A stretch of DNA of 64,000 bases from Bacteroidaceae bacterium (GCA_017617335.1 JAFZWK010000072.1:1-64000); one strand, 5' to 3'; counted from the stretch's first letter, positions 10,301 to 18,980 are shown. Translations and numbers: made by a program. Notes: generated by a model from the sequence alone, not told the origin.

Positions 10301-10394
10301 TTTGCTGTTTTATCTCATTCGAAAGTATCTGAGCCATCAAAGGAGAAGAACATAGCGACACCAGAAAAAGTGTCATGAGTTTATTTATCTTCAT
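7383..10394 (-). CDS. Secreted amidase_3-like protein with golvesin-type domain and Fn3 segment
   Basis: An exported protein of about 1003 residues, with signal peptide MKINKLMTLFLVSLCSSPLMAQ. The first half looks like a split N-acetylmuramoyl-L-alanine amidase (amidase_3): LLPRERDTR near 195, MAFHSDAG near 470 (matching the SIHAD/N motif) and VPAILLELLSHQN near 555 (matching VPAVLVE-GF-SN). Between these lies a golvesin C-terminal-like beta domain (about 245-385). A fibronectin type III-like segment (about 600-690) and a long C-terminal domain with a catalytic-like DYPMVDLILGKQ region follow. Proteins of this kind are often labelled xanthan lyase in Bacteroidales because of the golvesin domain, but a peptidoglycan amidase role fits better. 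The true substrate is unknown. The ATG at 10394 is chosen for its signal peptide; a minus-strand TAATTTTG box lies at 10430-10437. Confidence 0.65.
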   Translation of the reverse strand: MKINKLMTLFLVSLCSSPLMAQILSNEIKQQINDRLIAERQRQRLSIGRVELDSVAQDKKTLQLFTNNQVGYFSFRENNVESLYRDIQSMLPADLQKKKLQIYTNGRMIEDLIPAYTRTKKVKSKVWAPQADAPLITPVDCPYELTSGLQNRHIAMWQSHGYYFEPKLNRWEWQRARIFQTVEDLYTQSYVLPFLVPMLENAGANVLLPRERDTRREELIIDNDGMLHEDGSYQEVVGKESWINGSEAGFAHRKDVYTGFDNPFRDGTYRQVKTVKSGQESTAVWTPNIPKKGEYGVYVSYKSMPNSTTDALYTVCHLGGETHFRVNQQMGGGTWIYLGSFLFAEGQSEEGCVKLSNLSDKSGRVLTADGVKIGGGMGNVARCVEANSDPNFKPDFQLSGYPRFTEGARYWLQWAGAPDSVYSESHGVNDYTDDYKCRGLWVNWLAGGSEALPHREGLHIPFDVSMAFHSDAGTTLNDTIIGTLLIYETVTEGRDTYANGASRYLAADLADLIQSQIVDDIRALHAPEWHRRGKWNSSYYEARVPEVPAILLELLSHQNFADMRYGLDPRFRFSVSRAVYKGILKFICSQRGTPYVVQPLPVDHFHVTLQSDNTAVLHWQPVEDPLESTAQPTQYLVYTRVDDAGWDNGVLVDEPMYSLPLEPGKVYSWKIAAVNQGGKSFDSEILSAGISAANKYWQKPVLVINGFDRVCAPADFEAPGDASTELAGFLDRVDHGVPYLRDISYVGEMKEFRRRVPWMDDDAAGFGDSCSDHETEVIAGNSFDYPFVHGSSLLALGQSFVSASNESVEAGQVSLADYPMVDLILGKQYQNKMGNGKSHPLEFKTFTSEMQKMITRYLQEQGGRLFTSGAYVATDLWDNPLAEAQESDKKFATEVLKFKWRANQAANKGGIKTVQSVYSQVGQHFDYSDTLNEDCYVVESPDALEPSESAAQTVMRYAQNNLSAAVAYRGERYATFTMGVPFETIRGQASRQALMQTILETLK

Positions 10395-10463
10395 CGTATT
10401 AAATAGAATTTGAGTCAATGTTTGAAATGCAAAATTAACAATTCTTCTCCAATTTATGTTTCA

Positions 10464-10498
10464 TTTGTCTCAAAATTAATATAAAATCGCTATTTTTG
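10464..10498 (+). promoter_or_regulatory. Putative promoter of esterase gene
   Basis: TATTTTTG at 10491-10498 matches the -7 box. The nearest TTTG (10464-10467) is 23 bp upstream, slightly longer than the usual 19-21, so only the -7 box is convincing. Transcription would begin near 10505, just upstream of the ATG at 10532. Confidence 0.5.
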
Positions 10499-10531
10499 CA
10501 TGCATTATTTGTTGTATCAATTCAATTTGAA

Positions 10532-11662
10532 ATGAAAAGAATATTCTGTATATGCATGTTGGGAGCCTGGGTATTCAATCTCTGGGCCAAAGGACTGAGT
10601 CGTGCTGAGGCAGATATGCTCCGTACCCAAGTAGTGGCAGAGTGGAAGTCTCAAGTGAAGAAGGATTTGGCTGAAGCACAAAAGGAACTTACTATCCGCA
10701 AAGATTCATTACAGATGAAATTTGACGTTCAATTTTTTGGAGAAAAGCCTGTTGATGGATGCAGTCTATGGATATCACTACACGGCGGAGGAGGTACCAC
10801 CACAGAAGTCAACAATCAACAATGGGAGAATCAAAAACGCCTCTATCGCCCAACGGAAGGAGTCTACGTAGCACCCAGAGCGCCATGGGATGCTTGGAAC
10901 ATGTGGTTTCAGGAACCTATCGACGGAATGTTTCATGACCTAATTCGATTGATGGTGTCCAACTATGAAGTGAATCCCAACAAAGTGTATCTTTTAGGCT
11001 ACTCAGCTGGTGGAGATGGAGTGTGGCGACTAGCTCCGCGACTGGCTGATTACTGGGCTGCCACCAGTATGATGGCAGGGCATCCAGGTGACGTGAGGCT
11101 AGAAAACCTGCTCAATACCCCTTTCATGATATGGATGGGAAGCAATGATACAGCATACAACCGTAACAAGTTAGCTGCTGTACGCGGAGCACAAATGGAC
11201 TCACTCCAGCAGGTTCATCCTGATGGATATATCCATGAGACACACATCATACAAGGAAAAGGACACTGGATGGACCGCATGGATACGGTGGCTATCTCTT
11301 GGATGGCAAAACACATACGCCAACCCTATCCCAAACACGTCATCTGGCAACAAGAAGAGGTAGGTAAACAACAATTCTATTGGTTGGAGGTTCCTCAGAA
11401 AGACCGTGGATATTTGCTGGATGTCAGCATAAAGGGAAACACGATTACTATCCACCATTCTGATTATAAACATATTCGACTTTGGCTCAACGATGAATTA
11501 GTAAATCTTGACAAGAAGATTAAGGTGAAATCATCAGGCAAAACAGTCTTCAGAGGAAAATTGGAACGCAATGAGCGGAATCTACGCCAGTCTATCCAAG
11601 AAAGGCAAGATCCCGCTTACTGTTTCCCCGCACAGGTTGAAATCAACACGTGCGGAAAATAG
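10532..11662 (+). CDS. Secreted alpha/beta-hydrolase (esterase, PHB-depolymerase-like)
   Basis: A 376-residue exported serine hydrolase. A signal peptide (MKRIFCICMLGAWVFNLWA) is followed by a GGGGTT oxyanion-type stretch near residue 88, the nucleophile elbow GYSAGG near 155, the candidate acid GSNDTAYNR near 205 and the catalytic histidine in GKGHWMD near 240. The C-terminal 90 residues form a separate beta-rich segment. The closest general classes are feruloyl/acetyl-xylan esterases and polyhydroxybutyrate depolymerase-like enzymes; the substrate cannot be assigned. The first in-frame start upstream (10496) overlaps the promoter, so the ATG at 10532 is used. It converges with the aquaporin gene, 11 bp apart. 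Confidence 0.7.
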   Translation: MKRIFCICMLGAWVFNLWAKGLSRAEADMLRTQVVAEWKSQVKKDLAEAQKELTIRKDSLQMKFDVQFFGEKPVDGCSLWISLHGGGGTTTEVNNQQWENQKRLYRPTEGVYVAPRAPWDAWNMWFQEPIDGMFHDLIRLMVSNYEVNPNKVYLLGYSAGGDGVWRLAPRLADYWAATSMMAGHPGDVRLENLLNTPFMIWMGSNDTAYNRNKLAAVRGAQMDSLQQVHPDGYIHETHIIQGKGHWMDRMDTVAISWMAKHIRQPYPKHVIWQQEEVGKQQFYWLEVPQKDRGYLLDVSIKGNTITIHHSDYKHIRLWLNDELVNLDKKIKVKSSGKTVFRGKLERNERNLRQSIQERQDPAYCFPAQVEINTCGK

Positions 11663-11673
11663 AATCAATCTGA

Positions 11674-12348
11674 TTATTTTTCCTTCTCAGCACCAATCAG
11701 TGCCCAGATCAAAGCAGCTAAACCACCTCCCACGAAAGGACCTACAATAAAAATCCACAAGTTGGCCAATGCGGTGCCACCTTGGAATATTGCAGGAGCC
11801 AGAGAACGAGCTGGGTTGACACTGGTACCCGTGTAGCGGATGCATACCAAATGAACCAGAACCAAACTGAGACCGATTGCCAGCCCGGCAAAATTGCCAG
11901 CACCTTTCTTCGCATCTGTTGTCCCCAGCACTACCAATACAAATACAGTGGTGAAGATAATCTCAGCCAAAAGACCACCCAAAGTGGAAACGCCTTCCTG
12001 CAAATCATTAGCACCTGTTCCTGTTAGACCAGCATTAGTAGTCAGGGCATACAGCAAAGCACTACCGATGAAAGCTCCAATGCATTGGAAAATGATGTAA
12101 TAGATAGCATCCTTACCACTCATACGCTTGCTCAGGAATACACCCAATGTAATAGCAGGGTTGATGTGGCATCCGCTTACACCTCCAATAGTGTATGCCA
12201 TAGCTACAACAGCCAGACCAAAAGCCATAGCAGTACCTACAACAGATGCTGTATCGGTACCACAACTCAAACTAACGGCTACGCCGCAACCCATGAGTAC
12301 CAGCACAGCGGTACCCACCATTTCAGCTAAATACTTTTTCATTTGCAT
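11674..12348 (-). CDS. aqpZ: Aquaporin Z-type water channel
   Basis: A 224-residue MIP-family channel in the inner membrane. Both pore motifs are intact: HINPAIT near residue 60 and SVNPARS near 175, with six hydrophobic segments around them. The compact length and the short loop after the second NPA favour a water channel (AqpZ) over a glycerol facilitator (GlpF), which usually has a longer insertion and glp neighbours; no glycerol gene is nearby. Start is ATG 12348 or, two codons in, ATG 12342. Confidence 0.87.
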   Translation of the reverse strand: MQMKKYLAEMVGTAVLVLMGCGVAVSLSCGTDTASVVGTAMAFGLAVVAMAYTIGGVSGCHINPAITLGVFLSKRMSGKDAIYYIIFQCIGAFIGSALLYALTTNAGLTGTGANDLQEGVSTLGGLLAEIIFTTVFVLVVLGTTDAKKGAGNFAGLAIGLSLVLVHLVCIRYTGTSVNPARSLAPAIFQGGTALANLWIFIVGPFVGGGLAALIWALIGAEKEK

Positions 12349-12361
12349 TAAATAATTTATT

Positions 12362-12401
12362 GGTTAATGATTAATAAAAAGTGATTATTAATTGCTCAAC
12401 C
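12362..12401. repeat. Imperfect inverted repeat upstream of aquaporin gene
   Basis: Arms GATTAATAA (12369-12377) and TTATTAATT (12385-12393) match at 8 of 9 positions, and the outer GGTT and AACC ends also pair. It lies where the aquaporin promoter should be, and no standard TAnnTTTG box is seen there. It could be an operator, or simply AT-rich sequence. Confidence 0.3.
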
Positions 12402-12438
12402 CCTTTCCATTGATGATAGGGGGCGACAATGATTCTTT

Positions 12439-14589
12439 CTACTCTTTCGTCAACTCCAATACATGACTTGTCAGCTTATTAGCAGAAAAGGCTTGTATAC
12501 CAACCGTCATCAGATACTGTCCACTATATACCTTATTATTACAGCGAAGACGACTCTGTTTATTAGGCTCCATATTGATTTCGCGCACACGATAACGTGT
12601 ATCCTCGTCAAGTCCCTTTAGCAAAAGGTTATTGTTAGTTCCCCCATATCGTGGATAGGTGTCGAAGACAAAGACGACAGCATGGGATTTGTCCTTGCTG
12701 ACAAATCCTGTACTGGCATGAGGCCCTTCGTAGGGAGAGAAAAGACGATACATGTCACCCTCTAAAATGGCAGGACGCAGACGTTTCCAATTCTTGATAG
12801 CACCTTGAGCATAAGTCAGGTCATCAGTACTCATGTCACTCAATTTGATATCAAATCCCATCTTACCCATCATAGCTACATCAGTACGAAACTTCACACT
12901 AGTGGTACTGTTCCAAGTGGTAACGTGAGCGCAAGTAGCCTTAGCAGGATAGAAGAAACTGTAACCATATTGGATAAAAAGTCGTTCAAGAGGGTCGGTA
13001 TTGTCGCTCGCCCAAAACTCGGTGAAATAACTGAGTCCTTTATAGTCGATACGCCCACTTCCTCCTGAGCACATCATCATCGGCAAATTCGGATACTTCG
13101 CCTTCACTCGTTCAAGCACACTATAGAGGCCACGCACATAATCCACGTAGAGATGCTGCTGCTTGTCTTTCAAGTAGGGTGAATAGATGTTGGTAATCGG
13201 GCTATTACAGTCCCACTTGAAATAAGCGATTCCAGGATAATCAGTCATCAATCGGTCTACGATGCCAAATACAAAATCCTGCACCTTGGGGTTCGAAAGA
13301 TCCAACACAAGCTGATTGCGGAAATAGTATTCATCACGATTGGGAAGGGTAATTACCCAATCTTTGTGCTTCTCGTAAAGTTCACTCTTGGGGTTCACCA
13401 TCTCAGGCTCAATCCAGATACCAAATTTGATGCCGCGTTTGGTGGCTTCATCCACCAATTTTGTTACCTTGCCCGGCAACTTGTCTTTAGTCTCTTCCCA
13501 GTCTCCAAGACCAGCATTATCCGAACTGCGAGGATACTTGTTGCCAAACCATCCGTCATCAAGCAAGAACATATCTACTCCCAGCTTCACAGCATCATCC
13601 ATCAGGTTGCAAAGCTTTTCTTCATTGAAGTCAAAATAAGTAGCCTCCCAGTTATTAAGCAGAGTCATGCGATCCTTATCGCCATCACGCATCTGGTACT
13701 GGCGGGCCCAATCGTGAAAACAAAGAGATGCATGCTGAGTACCATACTGACTCAGGGTGAAGAAGAATTCAGGAGTCACAAAAGTCTCGCCTGCTCCCAA
13801 TTCATACTCTGAGAAATAGGGATTGATGCCCGATATGACACGCAAGCGGCCATCTTCGTCCACTTCGAAGGTAAAACGGAAATTACCTGTCCAGCCAAGT
13901 TGGCCCAATAGAACCTGACCCTTATCTTCAGCAGCTTCTTGACCCAATGAGAGAATGAACATAGGAGGAGTGAAAAGATTGGCACGGCTACCCAATTTAG
14001 TGTCAAGCACCTTCTTGCCAAAGTTAAGAAGCGTACTGCTCATCTTGGCTTCCTTTGCCCAATTTCCACTGAATTCCGTCAAATAATATTTCCCTCCATC
14101 CAAATGGAGCAAACTGCTGGCATACTTAGCCAGTTTCACAGGTTTCTTCTCAGCATTGGTAATTTCGGTATAGGTCTTGATGATGTTCACTTCGGAATAT
14201 GCCAAGAAATGCATAACCACAGTGGTCTGATAAACAGGATCACGCAAGGTAATAACAGTCTCTGTAGCTCCATCTGTTGACTTATTCGAAGAATGACTTA
14301 CGTATTTCAGTAGCGTTGATGCATTCCCATCAACATGACGAACATCCAGCGCAGGCTCAAAATAATCCTCCATCCCATGTGTGAGATATGCTTCCTTTCC
14401 ATTGGGGAGATACTGCAAGTCGCTCTCGAATTTGAGATGTTTACCTAGATAGGATTGATACAGACGACCGTTATCACCCACCTTGAAGACTAAATCAGTC
14501 TCGTTGGTACTAACACGAATAATCTCAGCGGCATTCACAAAAGATGCCCAAATGCATAAGACCGATACAAATAGATTCTTTAGATTCAT
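12439..14589 (-). CDS. Alpha-galactosidase, GH36
   Basis: A 716-residue secreted glycosidase. The signal peptide is MNLKNLFVSVLCIWASFVNA. An N-terminal beta-supersandwich (to about residue 300) precedes the TIM barrel: FLLDDGWFGNKYPRSSDNAGLG near 340, GIWIEPEMVNP near 390, the nucleophile in FKWDCNSPI near 455 and the acid/base region CSGGSGR...WASDNTDPLER near 510-535. All match classic GH36 alpha-galactosidases, which release galactose from raffinose-family oligosaccharides and galactomannan side chains. An upstream in-frame start at 14661 gives a non-family N-terminus, so ATG 14589 is used. A minus-strand TATCTTTG box lies at 14632-14639. It is divergent from another clan GH-D gene. Confidence 0.93.
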   Translation of the reverse strand: MNLKNLFVSVLCIWASFVNAAEIIRVSTNETDLVFKVGDNGRLYQSYLGKHLKFESDLQYLPNGKEAYLTHGMEDYFEPALDVRHVDGNASTLLKYVSHSSNKSTDGATETVITLRDPVYQTTVVMHFLAYSEVNIIKTYTEITNAEKKPVKLAKYASSLLHLDGGKYYLTEFSGNWAKEAKMSSTLLNFGKKVLDTKLGSRANLFTPPMFILSLGQEAAEDKGQVLLGQLGWTGNFRFTFEVDEDGRLRVISGINPYFSEYELGAGETFVTPEFFFTLSQYGTQHASLCFHDWARQYQMRDGDKDRMTLLNNWEATYFDFNEEKLCNLMDDAVKLGVDMFLLDDGWFGNKYPRSSDNAGLGDWEETKDKLPGKVTKLVDEATKRGIKFGIWIEPEMVNPKSELYEKHKDWVITLPNRDEYYFRNQLVLDLSNPKVQDFVFGIVDRLMTDYPGIAYFKWDCNSPITNIYSPYLKDKQQHLYVDYVRGLYSVLERVKAKYPNLPMMMCSGGSGRIDYKGLSYFTEFWASDNTDPLERLFIQYGYSFFYPAKATCAHVTTWNSTTSVKFRTDVAMMGKMGFDIKLSDMSTDDLTYAQGAIKNWKRLRPAILEGDMYRLFSPYEGPHASTGFVSKDKSHAVVFVFDTYPRYGGTNNNLLLKGLDEDTRYRVREINMEPNKQSRLRCNNKVYSGQYLMTVGIQAFSANKLTSHVLELTKE

Positions 14590-14672
14590 CAGATTTGAGG
14601 TGTTATTTCTTAATTTTATGGTTTTCCAAAGCAAAGATAAGATTTTTTTTTCATGATGCAAAATTATTTATA

Positions 14673-14680
14673 TAAATTTG
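14673..14680 (+). promoter_or_regulatory. -7 box of the 14739 glycosidase gene
   Basis: TAAATTTG matches the TAnnTTTG consensus, about 60 bp upstream of the start. The divergent galactosidase -7 box lies only about 35 bp away, so the two promoters are back to back. Confidence 0.5.
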
Positions 14681-14738
14681 CGACAGAAATCGTCACTCAT
14701 GCCTTTTCTCATCTATCTAACATAGACTACGAAAAAAT

Positions 14739-16811
14739 ATGAATCATAAAATGAATGACATGAAACGTCTCTCCATCTTACTTTTCATCATTTGTCTGTC
14801 CCATACGATGAAAGCAGCAGACCAAACTGCTCGACTGGGCAAGTGGACCATTACTTATAGTGAAGCCAAAAGTGCGTTGAAAATTGTTTGCGGAAACCAT
14901 ACAGTTTTGGATAATGTCTGCCCGGAGGCTGCATATCAGGATGCAACAGGAAAAACTTACTATATCAGTTCCACTACCCTGCCCGCTCCCGTCATGAAGA
15001 AAGGAAGAGAAACTCTCGTGATTAACTTCCATAAAAGCGAAGACGTACAATTTACTATAGAATTCCAATTGATAGACGATTATCTCCTATGCGGTGCAAA
15101 ACTATCTTCCTCCTCTTCGCTAAAGAGTAATTACCTAGCTCCCATTTGTATTAATCAGCCTTATCCTCTTTTCGCAGCCAGCGAATCAAACCGTATGCTG
15201 AAAGTTCCTTTCGACAACGACGATTTTGTACGTTATCATCAGTATCCTTTTGGTAGTGAGATGACCTCCTTCGAAGTAGGAGCTTTCTATCAGGGTGAAA
15301 CTCGAGAGGGGCTCATTATTGGTTCAGTTGACCATGATCACTGGAAAAGTGGTCTTGTTGCTCGAACCTCCCTACAAGGTGATGTGGAGCGGCTTCGCGT
15401 TTATTCAGGCATGTCTCATCGAGAGACACGCGACGTGCTTCCTCATGGTTCACTCCGCGGAAACGAGATCCGTTCTGCCCGCTTTTTCATTACATATACA
15501 AAAGATTGGCGAGATGGGATGGAACAATTTGCGAAGGCTTGCTTGAAGGTGGTTCCTGGAAGGCACAATTGGACTCATGGAACACCGTTCGGATGGCAGA
15601 GTTGGGGTGTGATGTCAGACAAGAATTCTTTTCAAGTGGATGTGGCTGTCAGTAATTATTTTCATGATGTGTTGCAACCAGGTGATTTCTGCAACGAGCA
15701 AGGGAAGATTGTCATGAGCATCGATGCATGGGACAATCTCCAGGATTCCCAAAAGGATGAACTTTGTAAGATATGTAAAGCTAACAATCAAATTCCTGGC
15801 ACCTATTGGACTCCCTTCTGCCTCTGGTGGGATGCTCGACGCATCATGAACAACAAACTTCCAGGACAAGACAAATACATGGCTCACGAGTGCATTCTAA
15901 AAGCAAATGGTAAATATTTGAAATACGATGGAGCTTATTGCTTAGATCCCACACACCCTGGTGTGAAAGCATGGATTGATGCAGAAATCCGCAAAATAAA
16001 GGCACATGGATTCGAGTACCTGAAAGTGGATTTTACTGACAATGGGATGATACAGGCTGATTCCTACTACAATCCTGATGTCCACACAGGTGTAGAAGCC
16101 TACAACGAAGGCTTCACCTATTTCTGCAAAAAGGCCGATGAAGGAACTCCCCTCTACATCGCTCTCTCCATCGCTCCCATTTTTCCCTATCAGTATGGTA
16201 ATTCACGCCGCATAGCATGTGACACATGGGGACGTATCAAGCATACAGAATACAGCATGAACGCTATCAGTGGCGGTTGGTGGACTAGCCTCCTCTATCA
16301 GTACAACGATCCTGATCACTGCCCTCTTATTGGCAACGAGGACGCTTTGCAGACCACGCTGAGCGAGAATCGCGCTCGAATCACTAATCTGATGTGTGCT
16401 GGGATGGCCCTCGTATGTGATAATTTCGATCTGGAAGACAAATCAGGTCGAGGTGATGCCAAACTCTCACGTGAGCGGGCTCCTCAGGTGATGATGAATC
16501 GTGAGGTAAACGCTGTGGGGCGTTTAGGCCGTTCATTCCGTCCCATCTATGGTTACCAGGAATTTCAGGGCAAGCATGAGGGAGCCGAGAACTTTTTCCA
16601 GTTAGATACGGAGGAATGCACCTATGTGGCAGTCTTCAATTACGGAAAGCAGCCCCTTCAAGGGACTTTGCCTTTGAAACTGTTGGGATTAAAATCTGTA
16701 TCTGAAGGGTACGAATTATGGACACAAACAAAATTGGCATCCATCACAGAGGTATTTACATATGATGTCCCCGCAATGGATGCCAGACTGTATAAATTAG
16801 TCATTCCGTAA
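14739..16811 (+). CDS. Putative alpha-galactosidase-like glycoside hydrolase (clan GH-D)
   Basis: A 690-residue secreted protein related to GH27/GH36 enzymes. A signal peptide (ending near MKAADQ) is followed by a beta domain. The catalytic barrel starts with FGWQSWG near 285, then WTPFCLWWD near 365, the likely nucleophile in EYLKVDFTDNG near 430 and IACDTWGRI near 495. Residues NDPDHCPLIG near 525 and CAGMALVCDNFDLED near 560 resemble the barrel end of melibiases. The C-terminus is a small beta domain. The specific sugar is uncertain. In-frame ATGs at 14739, 14751 and 14760 are all downstream of the predicted transcription start; the first has the most A-rich leader. Confidence 0.72.
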   Translation: MNHKMNDMKRLSILLFIICLSHTMKAADQTARLGKWTITYSEAKSALKIVCGNHTVLDNVCPEAAYQDATGKTYYISSTTLPAPVMKKGRETLVINFHKSEDVQFTIEFQLIDDYLLCGAKLSSSSSLKSNYLAPICINQPYPLFAASESNRMLKVPFDNDDFVRYHQYPFGSEMTSFEVGAFYQGETREGLIIGSVDHDHWKSGLVARTSLQGDVERLRVYSGMSHRETRDVLPHGSLRGNEIRSARFFITYTKDWRDGMEQFAKACLKVVPGRHNWTHGTPFGWQSWGVMSDKNSFQVDVAVSNYFHDVLQPGDFCNEQGKIVMSIDAWDNLQDSQKDELCKICKANNQIPGTYWTPFCLWWDARRIMNNKLPGQDKYMAHECILKANGKYLKYDGAYCLDPTHPGVKAWIDAEIRKIKAHGFEYLKVDFTDNGMIQADSYYNPDVHTGVEAYNEGFTYFCKKADEGTPLYIALSIAPIFPYQYGNSRRIACDTWGRIKHTEYSMNAISGGWWTSLLYQYNDPDHCPLIGNEDALQTTLSENRARITNLMCAGMALVCDNFDLEDKSGRGDAKLSRERAPQVMMNREVNAVGRLGRSFRPIYGYQEFQGKHEGAENFFQLDTEECTYVAVFNYGKQPLQGTLPLKLLGLKSVSEGYELWTQTKLASITEVFTYDVPAMDARLYKLVIP

Positions 16812-16861
16812 GAAGGATGGTTGTAACGGAGTCCTTCGGCCTCCCTCCAATATCAAATCAA

Positions 16862-17386
16862 CTATTTATACAGATTGATTTCCGATAACTGGATTCTCGT
16901 ATCTTTTTGCATTTTCAGAAACTCAAATTTGTAGAAGCGGAAACTTGCAGCATCCTTTACCTTGAAGGTGTATTCTTGTTCGTTTTCGTCACGCATTGTC
17001 CAGTTGAATTTTCTTTCATCCAGCTTTGTCCAATTCTTCTGATCGTTGCTACCTGAAACACGCCAATCCAAAGGATTACGACCTGGATAATAGTATGAAT
17101 CTTCTGCAGACACCAGTCCATACTGTCCCAGTTTGATAGGTTCCTTGGTAGAGACAATAACAGTGTAAGGCAAATCACTGGCATGATCATAGCACCACTT
17201 CGTATAATAATGTCCATCTGTCAACATCTCAACCGATTCGTCATCGATATTAGATGGTCCATCCACCAACTGAATCTTCTCTCGTGTATATTCTTTCTTT
17301 TCCTCAGTTTGAGCCACTGCACTCGTCGAGATTGTCATCACAGCCAAGCCAGCAAGCAGAATTCTCATCATACTTTTCATGTCCAT
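16862..17386 (-). CDS. Small secreted discoidin (F5/8 type C-like) protein
   Basis: A 174-residue exported protein: signal peptide MDMKSMMRILLAGLAVMTISTSAVA, then a single galactose-binding-like beta sandwich. Features typical of F5/8C domains are the DGHYYTKWCYD start of the fold, WRVSGSNDQKNWTKLDER in the middle (with the usual SNDGxxW motif) and FRFYKFEFLKM...IQLSEINLY at the end. Such domains bind glycans; with no catalytic partner in the same chain it may be a carbohydrate-binding accessory. The frame stays open to 17761, but that part runs into the adjacent gene and lacks any family match. A minus-strand TATCTTTG box (17406-17413) supports the start at 17386. Confidence 0.7.
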   Translation of the reverse strand: MDMKSMMRILLAGLAVMTISTSAVAQTEEKKEYTREKIQLVDGPSNIDDESVEMLTDGHYYTKWCYDHASDLPYTVIVSTKEPIKLGQYGLVSAEDSYYYPGRNPLDWRVSGSNDQKNWTKLDERKFNWTMRDENEQEYTFKVKDAASFRFYKFEFLKMQKDTRIQLSEINLYK

Positions 17387-17446
17387 TTTTGTTAATTTTT
17401 CATTGCAAAGATACAATTCTGGATGGTAATATCCAAAGTTTTTGTA

Positions 17447-17454
17447 TAACTTTG
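17447..17454 (+). promoter_or_regulatory. -7 box of pncC-like gene
   Basis: TAACTTTG matches the consensus. The start codon follows 20 bp later, giving a very short leader. No clear -33 TTTG is seen. Confidence 0.45.
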
Positions 17455-17473
17455 TCTTCAAAAGTTGATTTTT

Positions 17474-17959
17474 ATGGAAAAGTTTACTGATAATTTCCCT
17501 CTTGCACAAGAAATTCTGACTCGTATGGTAGAATTGGGGAAGACTCTCTCCACCGCTGAGAGTTGCACCAGCGGACGTATTGCTGCCGCCCTTACCCAGG
17601 TGAGTGGAGCCTCTGATTATTTTCAAGGAGGATTGGTGGCTTATCAGGATCATCTGAAGGTCCGCTATTTGGAGGTTCGTCAGGAAGACATCGATGCGTA
17701 TGATGTGGTCAGTCAGCCTGTGGTGGAGCAAATGGTTCGAGGAGCTTGCCGTCTCTTCCACTCCGATTATGCCATTGCTTCAACTGGATATGCTGGAACG
17801 GGAGCCAACGGAATACCTTCAGGAACCATCTGGATTGGATGGGGTTCGACTCAAGAGGTTCTTTCAATTTGTTTTACTCAGGATGAAGGGCGCGAACTGA
17901 ACACGGTTCATGCCACAACACGAGCTTTGGAGTGTTTCTTGCGATTTATCAGTAATTGA
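17474..17959 (+). CDS. pncC: Nicotinamide-nucleotide amidase (CinA C-terminal domain)
   Basis: A 161-residue stand-alone CinA C-terminal domain. It deamidates nicotinamide mononucleotide to nicotinate mononucleotide in the pyridine nucleotide cycle. The family signature TLSTAESCTSG lies near residue 25 (with the catalytic serine), then GASDYFQGGLVAY near 50, VSQPVVEQM near 80, STGYAG near 105 and GTIWIGW near 120. The N-terminal CinA pyrophosphatase domain is absent, as is common. ATG 17474 is used. It converges with the MBL-fold gene 3 bp away. Confidence 0.9.
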   Translation: MEKFTDNFPLAQEILTRMVELGKTLSTAESCTSGRIAAALTQVSGASDYFQGGLVAYQDHLKVRYLEVRQEDIDAYDVVSQPVVEQMVRGACRLFHSDYAIASTGYAGTGANGIPSGTIWIGWGSTQEVLSICFTQDEGRELNTVHATTRALECFLRFISN

Positions 17960-17962
17960 AAT

Positions 17963-18856
17963 TTACCTCAGCACGATTTCAAGCCCATCGTATGCCGCCT
18001 TGAGTGGAGCAGGAAGATTGGCATCCAGTTCGGCTTGTGTCCCATGTAGAGATCGAGCCATATGTGTCAGATACACAGGTTGATCAGGTTTAGGATTGTA
18101 TCTATTGGTTAAAGTCAACACATCTACCGTTCTCGCCACCAATGCCACGCTGCTGTGCGTATAGAGTCGGAAGTCCTTTTCGTATTCCATCCCCATCGTA
18201 GCCTCCATTACCAGCGCCGTGATTCCCTTTCCTGGCACATGGGCATCGATGCCTGCCATCCTTGCCGCCACAGCTGGAACTCCACCCGTATCTGTTGCAT
18301 AAAGCAACCTTACTTCTCCTTTTTCTACCAAATAAATCAATGCCTGTTCACGCATATAACTGGTGGCGTGATTGGCAGGTAAAGGAGTGAACGTGATGTC
18401 GCCCAACGGGATAGGTTGGCCCGTACAGACAGGTATCACCAGCGGCATTTCTTTTTCCAGTTTCTTCGAAGCAGCAAGGAAACTCTTCTCTGCCTGATCC
18501 CACCACGTCTCGCTCACGTAAGCTGTTCGGATCCCCAGCGTTAAAGCAGCTTCAGCATTGAAATGATCACCATGTGAATGGGTGTAGAAGATAATCTCAG
18601 GCTTCAGCCCCTCAGGAACCATATCCATTGCTGTCTTCGTGAAGTCTATCAGGATGCGATTGTCCAGCAACACGCTCGAGAGTCTGCGCAGTTCGCCTCG
18701 CTCATCTCTCCCGTTCCAATCTGCTGCCCCAGTTCCCAGGAAACGCAGTCGCAAACCATTCTCCGCCTCTTCGTCGTTAGAAGGTAGCGGATTTGCTTTC
18801 AGTTGACTCGCCACCAAAGCTGTGGCAGAGGCAGCTATGAAATTCCGTCTGTTCAT
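17963..18856 (-). CDS. Tat-exported MBL-fold metal-dependent hydrolase
   Basis: A 297-residue metallo-beta-lactamase-fold protein. The N-terminus MNRRNFIAASATALVASQL is a twin-arginine-like signal. The metal motif TxHSHGDHFNAE near residue 92 carries the HxHxDH ligands, with NHATS near 165, YATDTGG near 190 and HMARSLHG near 270 supplying further ligands. The pattern resembles PhnP/RNase Z-like phosphodiesterases rather than beta-lactamases. Substrate unknown. It is predicted to act in the periplasm. Confidence 0.75.
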   Translation of the reverse strand: MNRRNFIAASATALVASQLKANPLPSNDEEAENGLRLRFLGTGAADWNGRDERGELRRLSSVLLDNRILIDFTKTAMDMVPEGLKPEIIFYTHSHGDHFNAEAALTLGIRTAYVSETWWDQAEKSFLAASKKLEKEMPLVIPVCTGQPIPLGDITFTPLPANHATSYMREQALIYLVEKGEVRLLYATDTGGVPAVAARMAGIDAHVPGKGITALVMEATMGMEYEKDFRLYTHSSVALVARTVDVLTLTNRYNPKPDQPVYLTHMARSLHGTQAELDANLPAPLKAAYDGLEIVLR

Positions 18857-18942
18857 TGTCTTTCATGCTTTATTTCAAGGCAAAATAACATAATATTTTT
18901 GAATTTTCAAAATCCCATGCTGCCTTTCTGAGGGATTATTGC

Positions 18943-18950
18943 TACATTTG
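18943..18950 (+). promoter_or_regulatory. -7 box of threonine aldolase-like gene
   Basis: TACATTTG matches TAnnTTTG, 30 bp before the chosen ATG. An in-frame start at 18939 would lie within this promoter. Confidence 0.45.
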
Positions 18951-18980
18951 CAACCAGATTACTCAACTCATAAGGATAAT

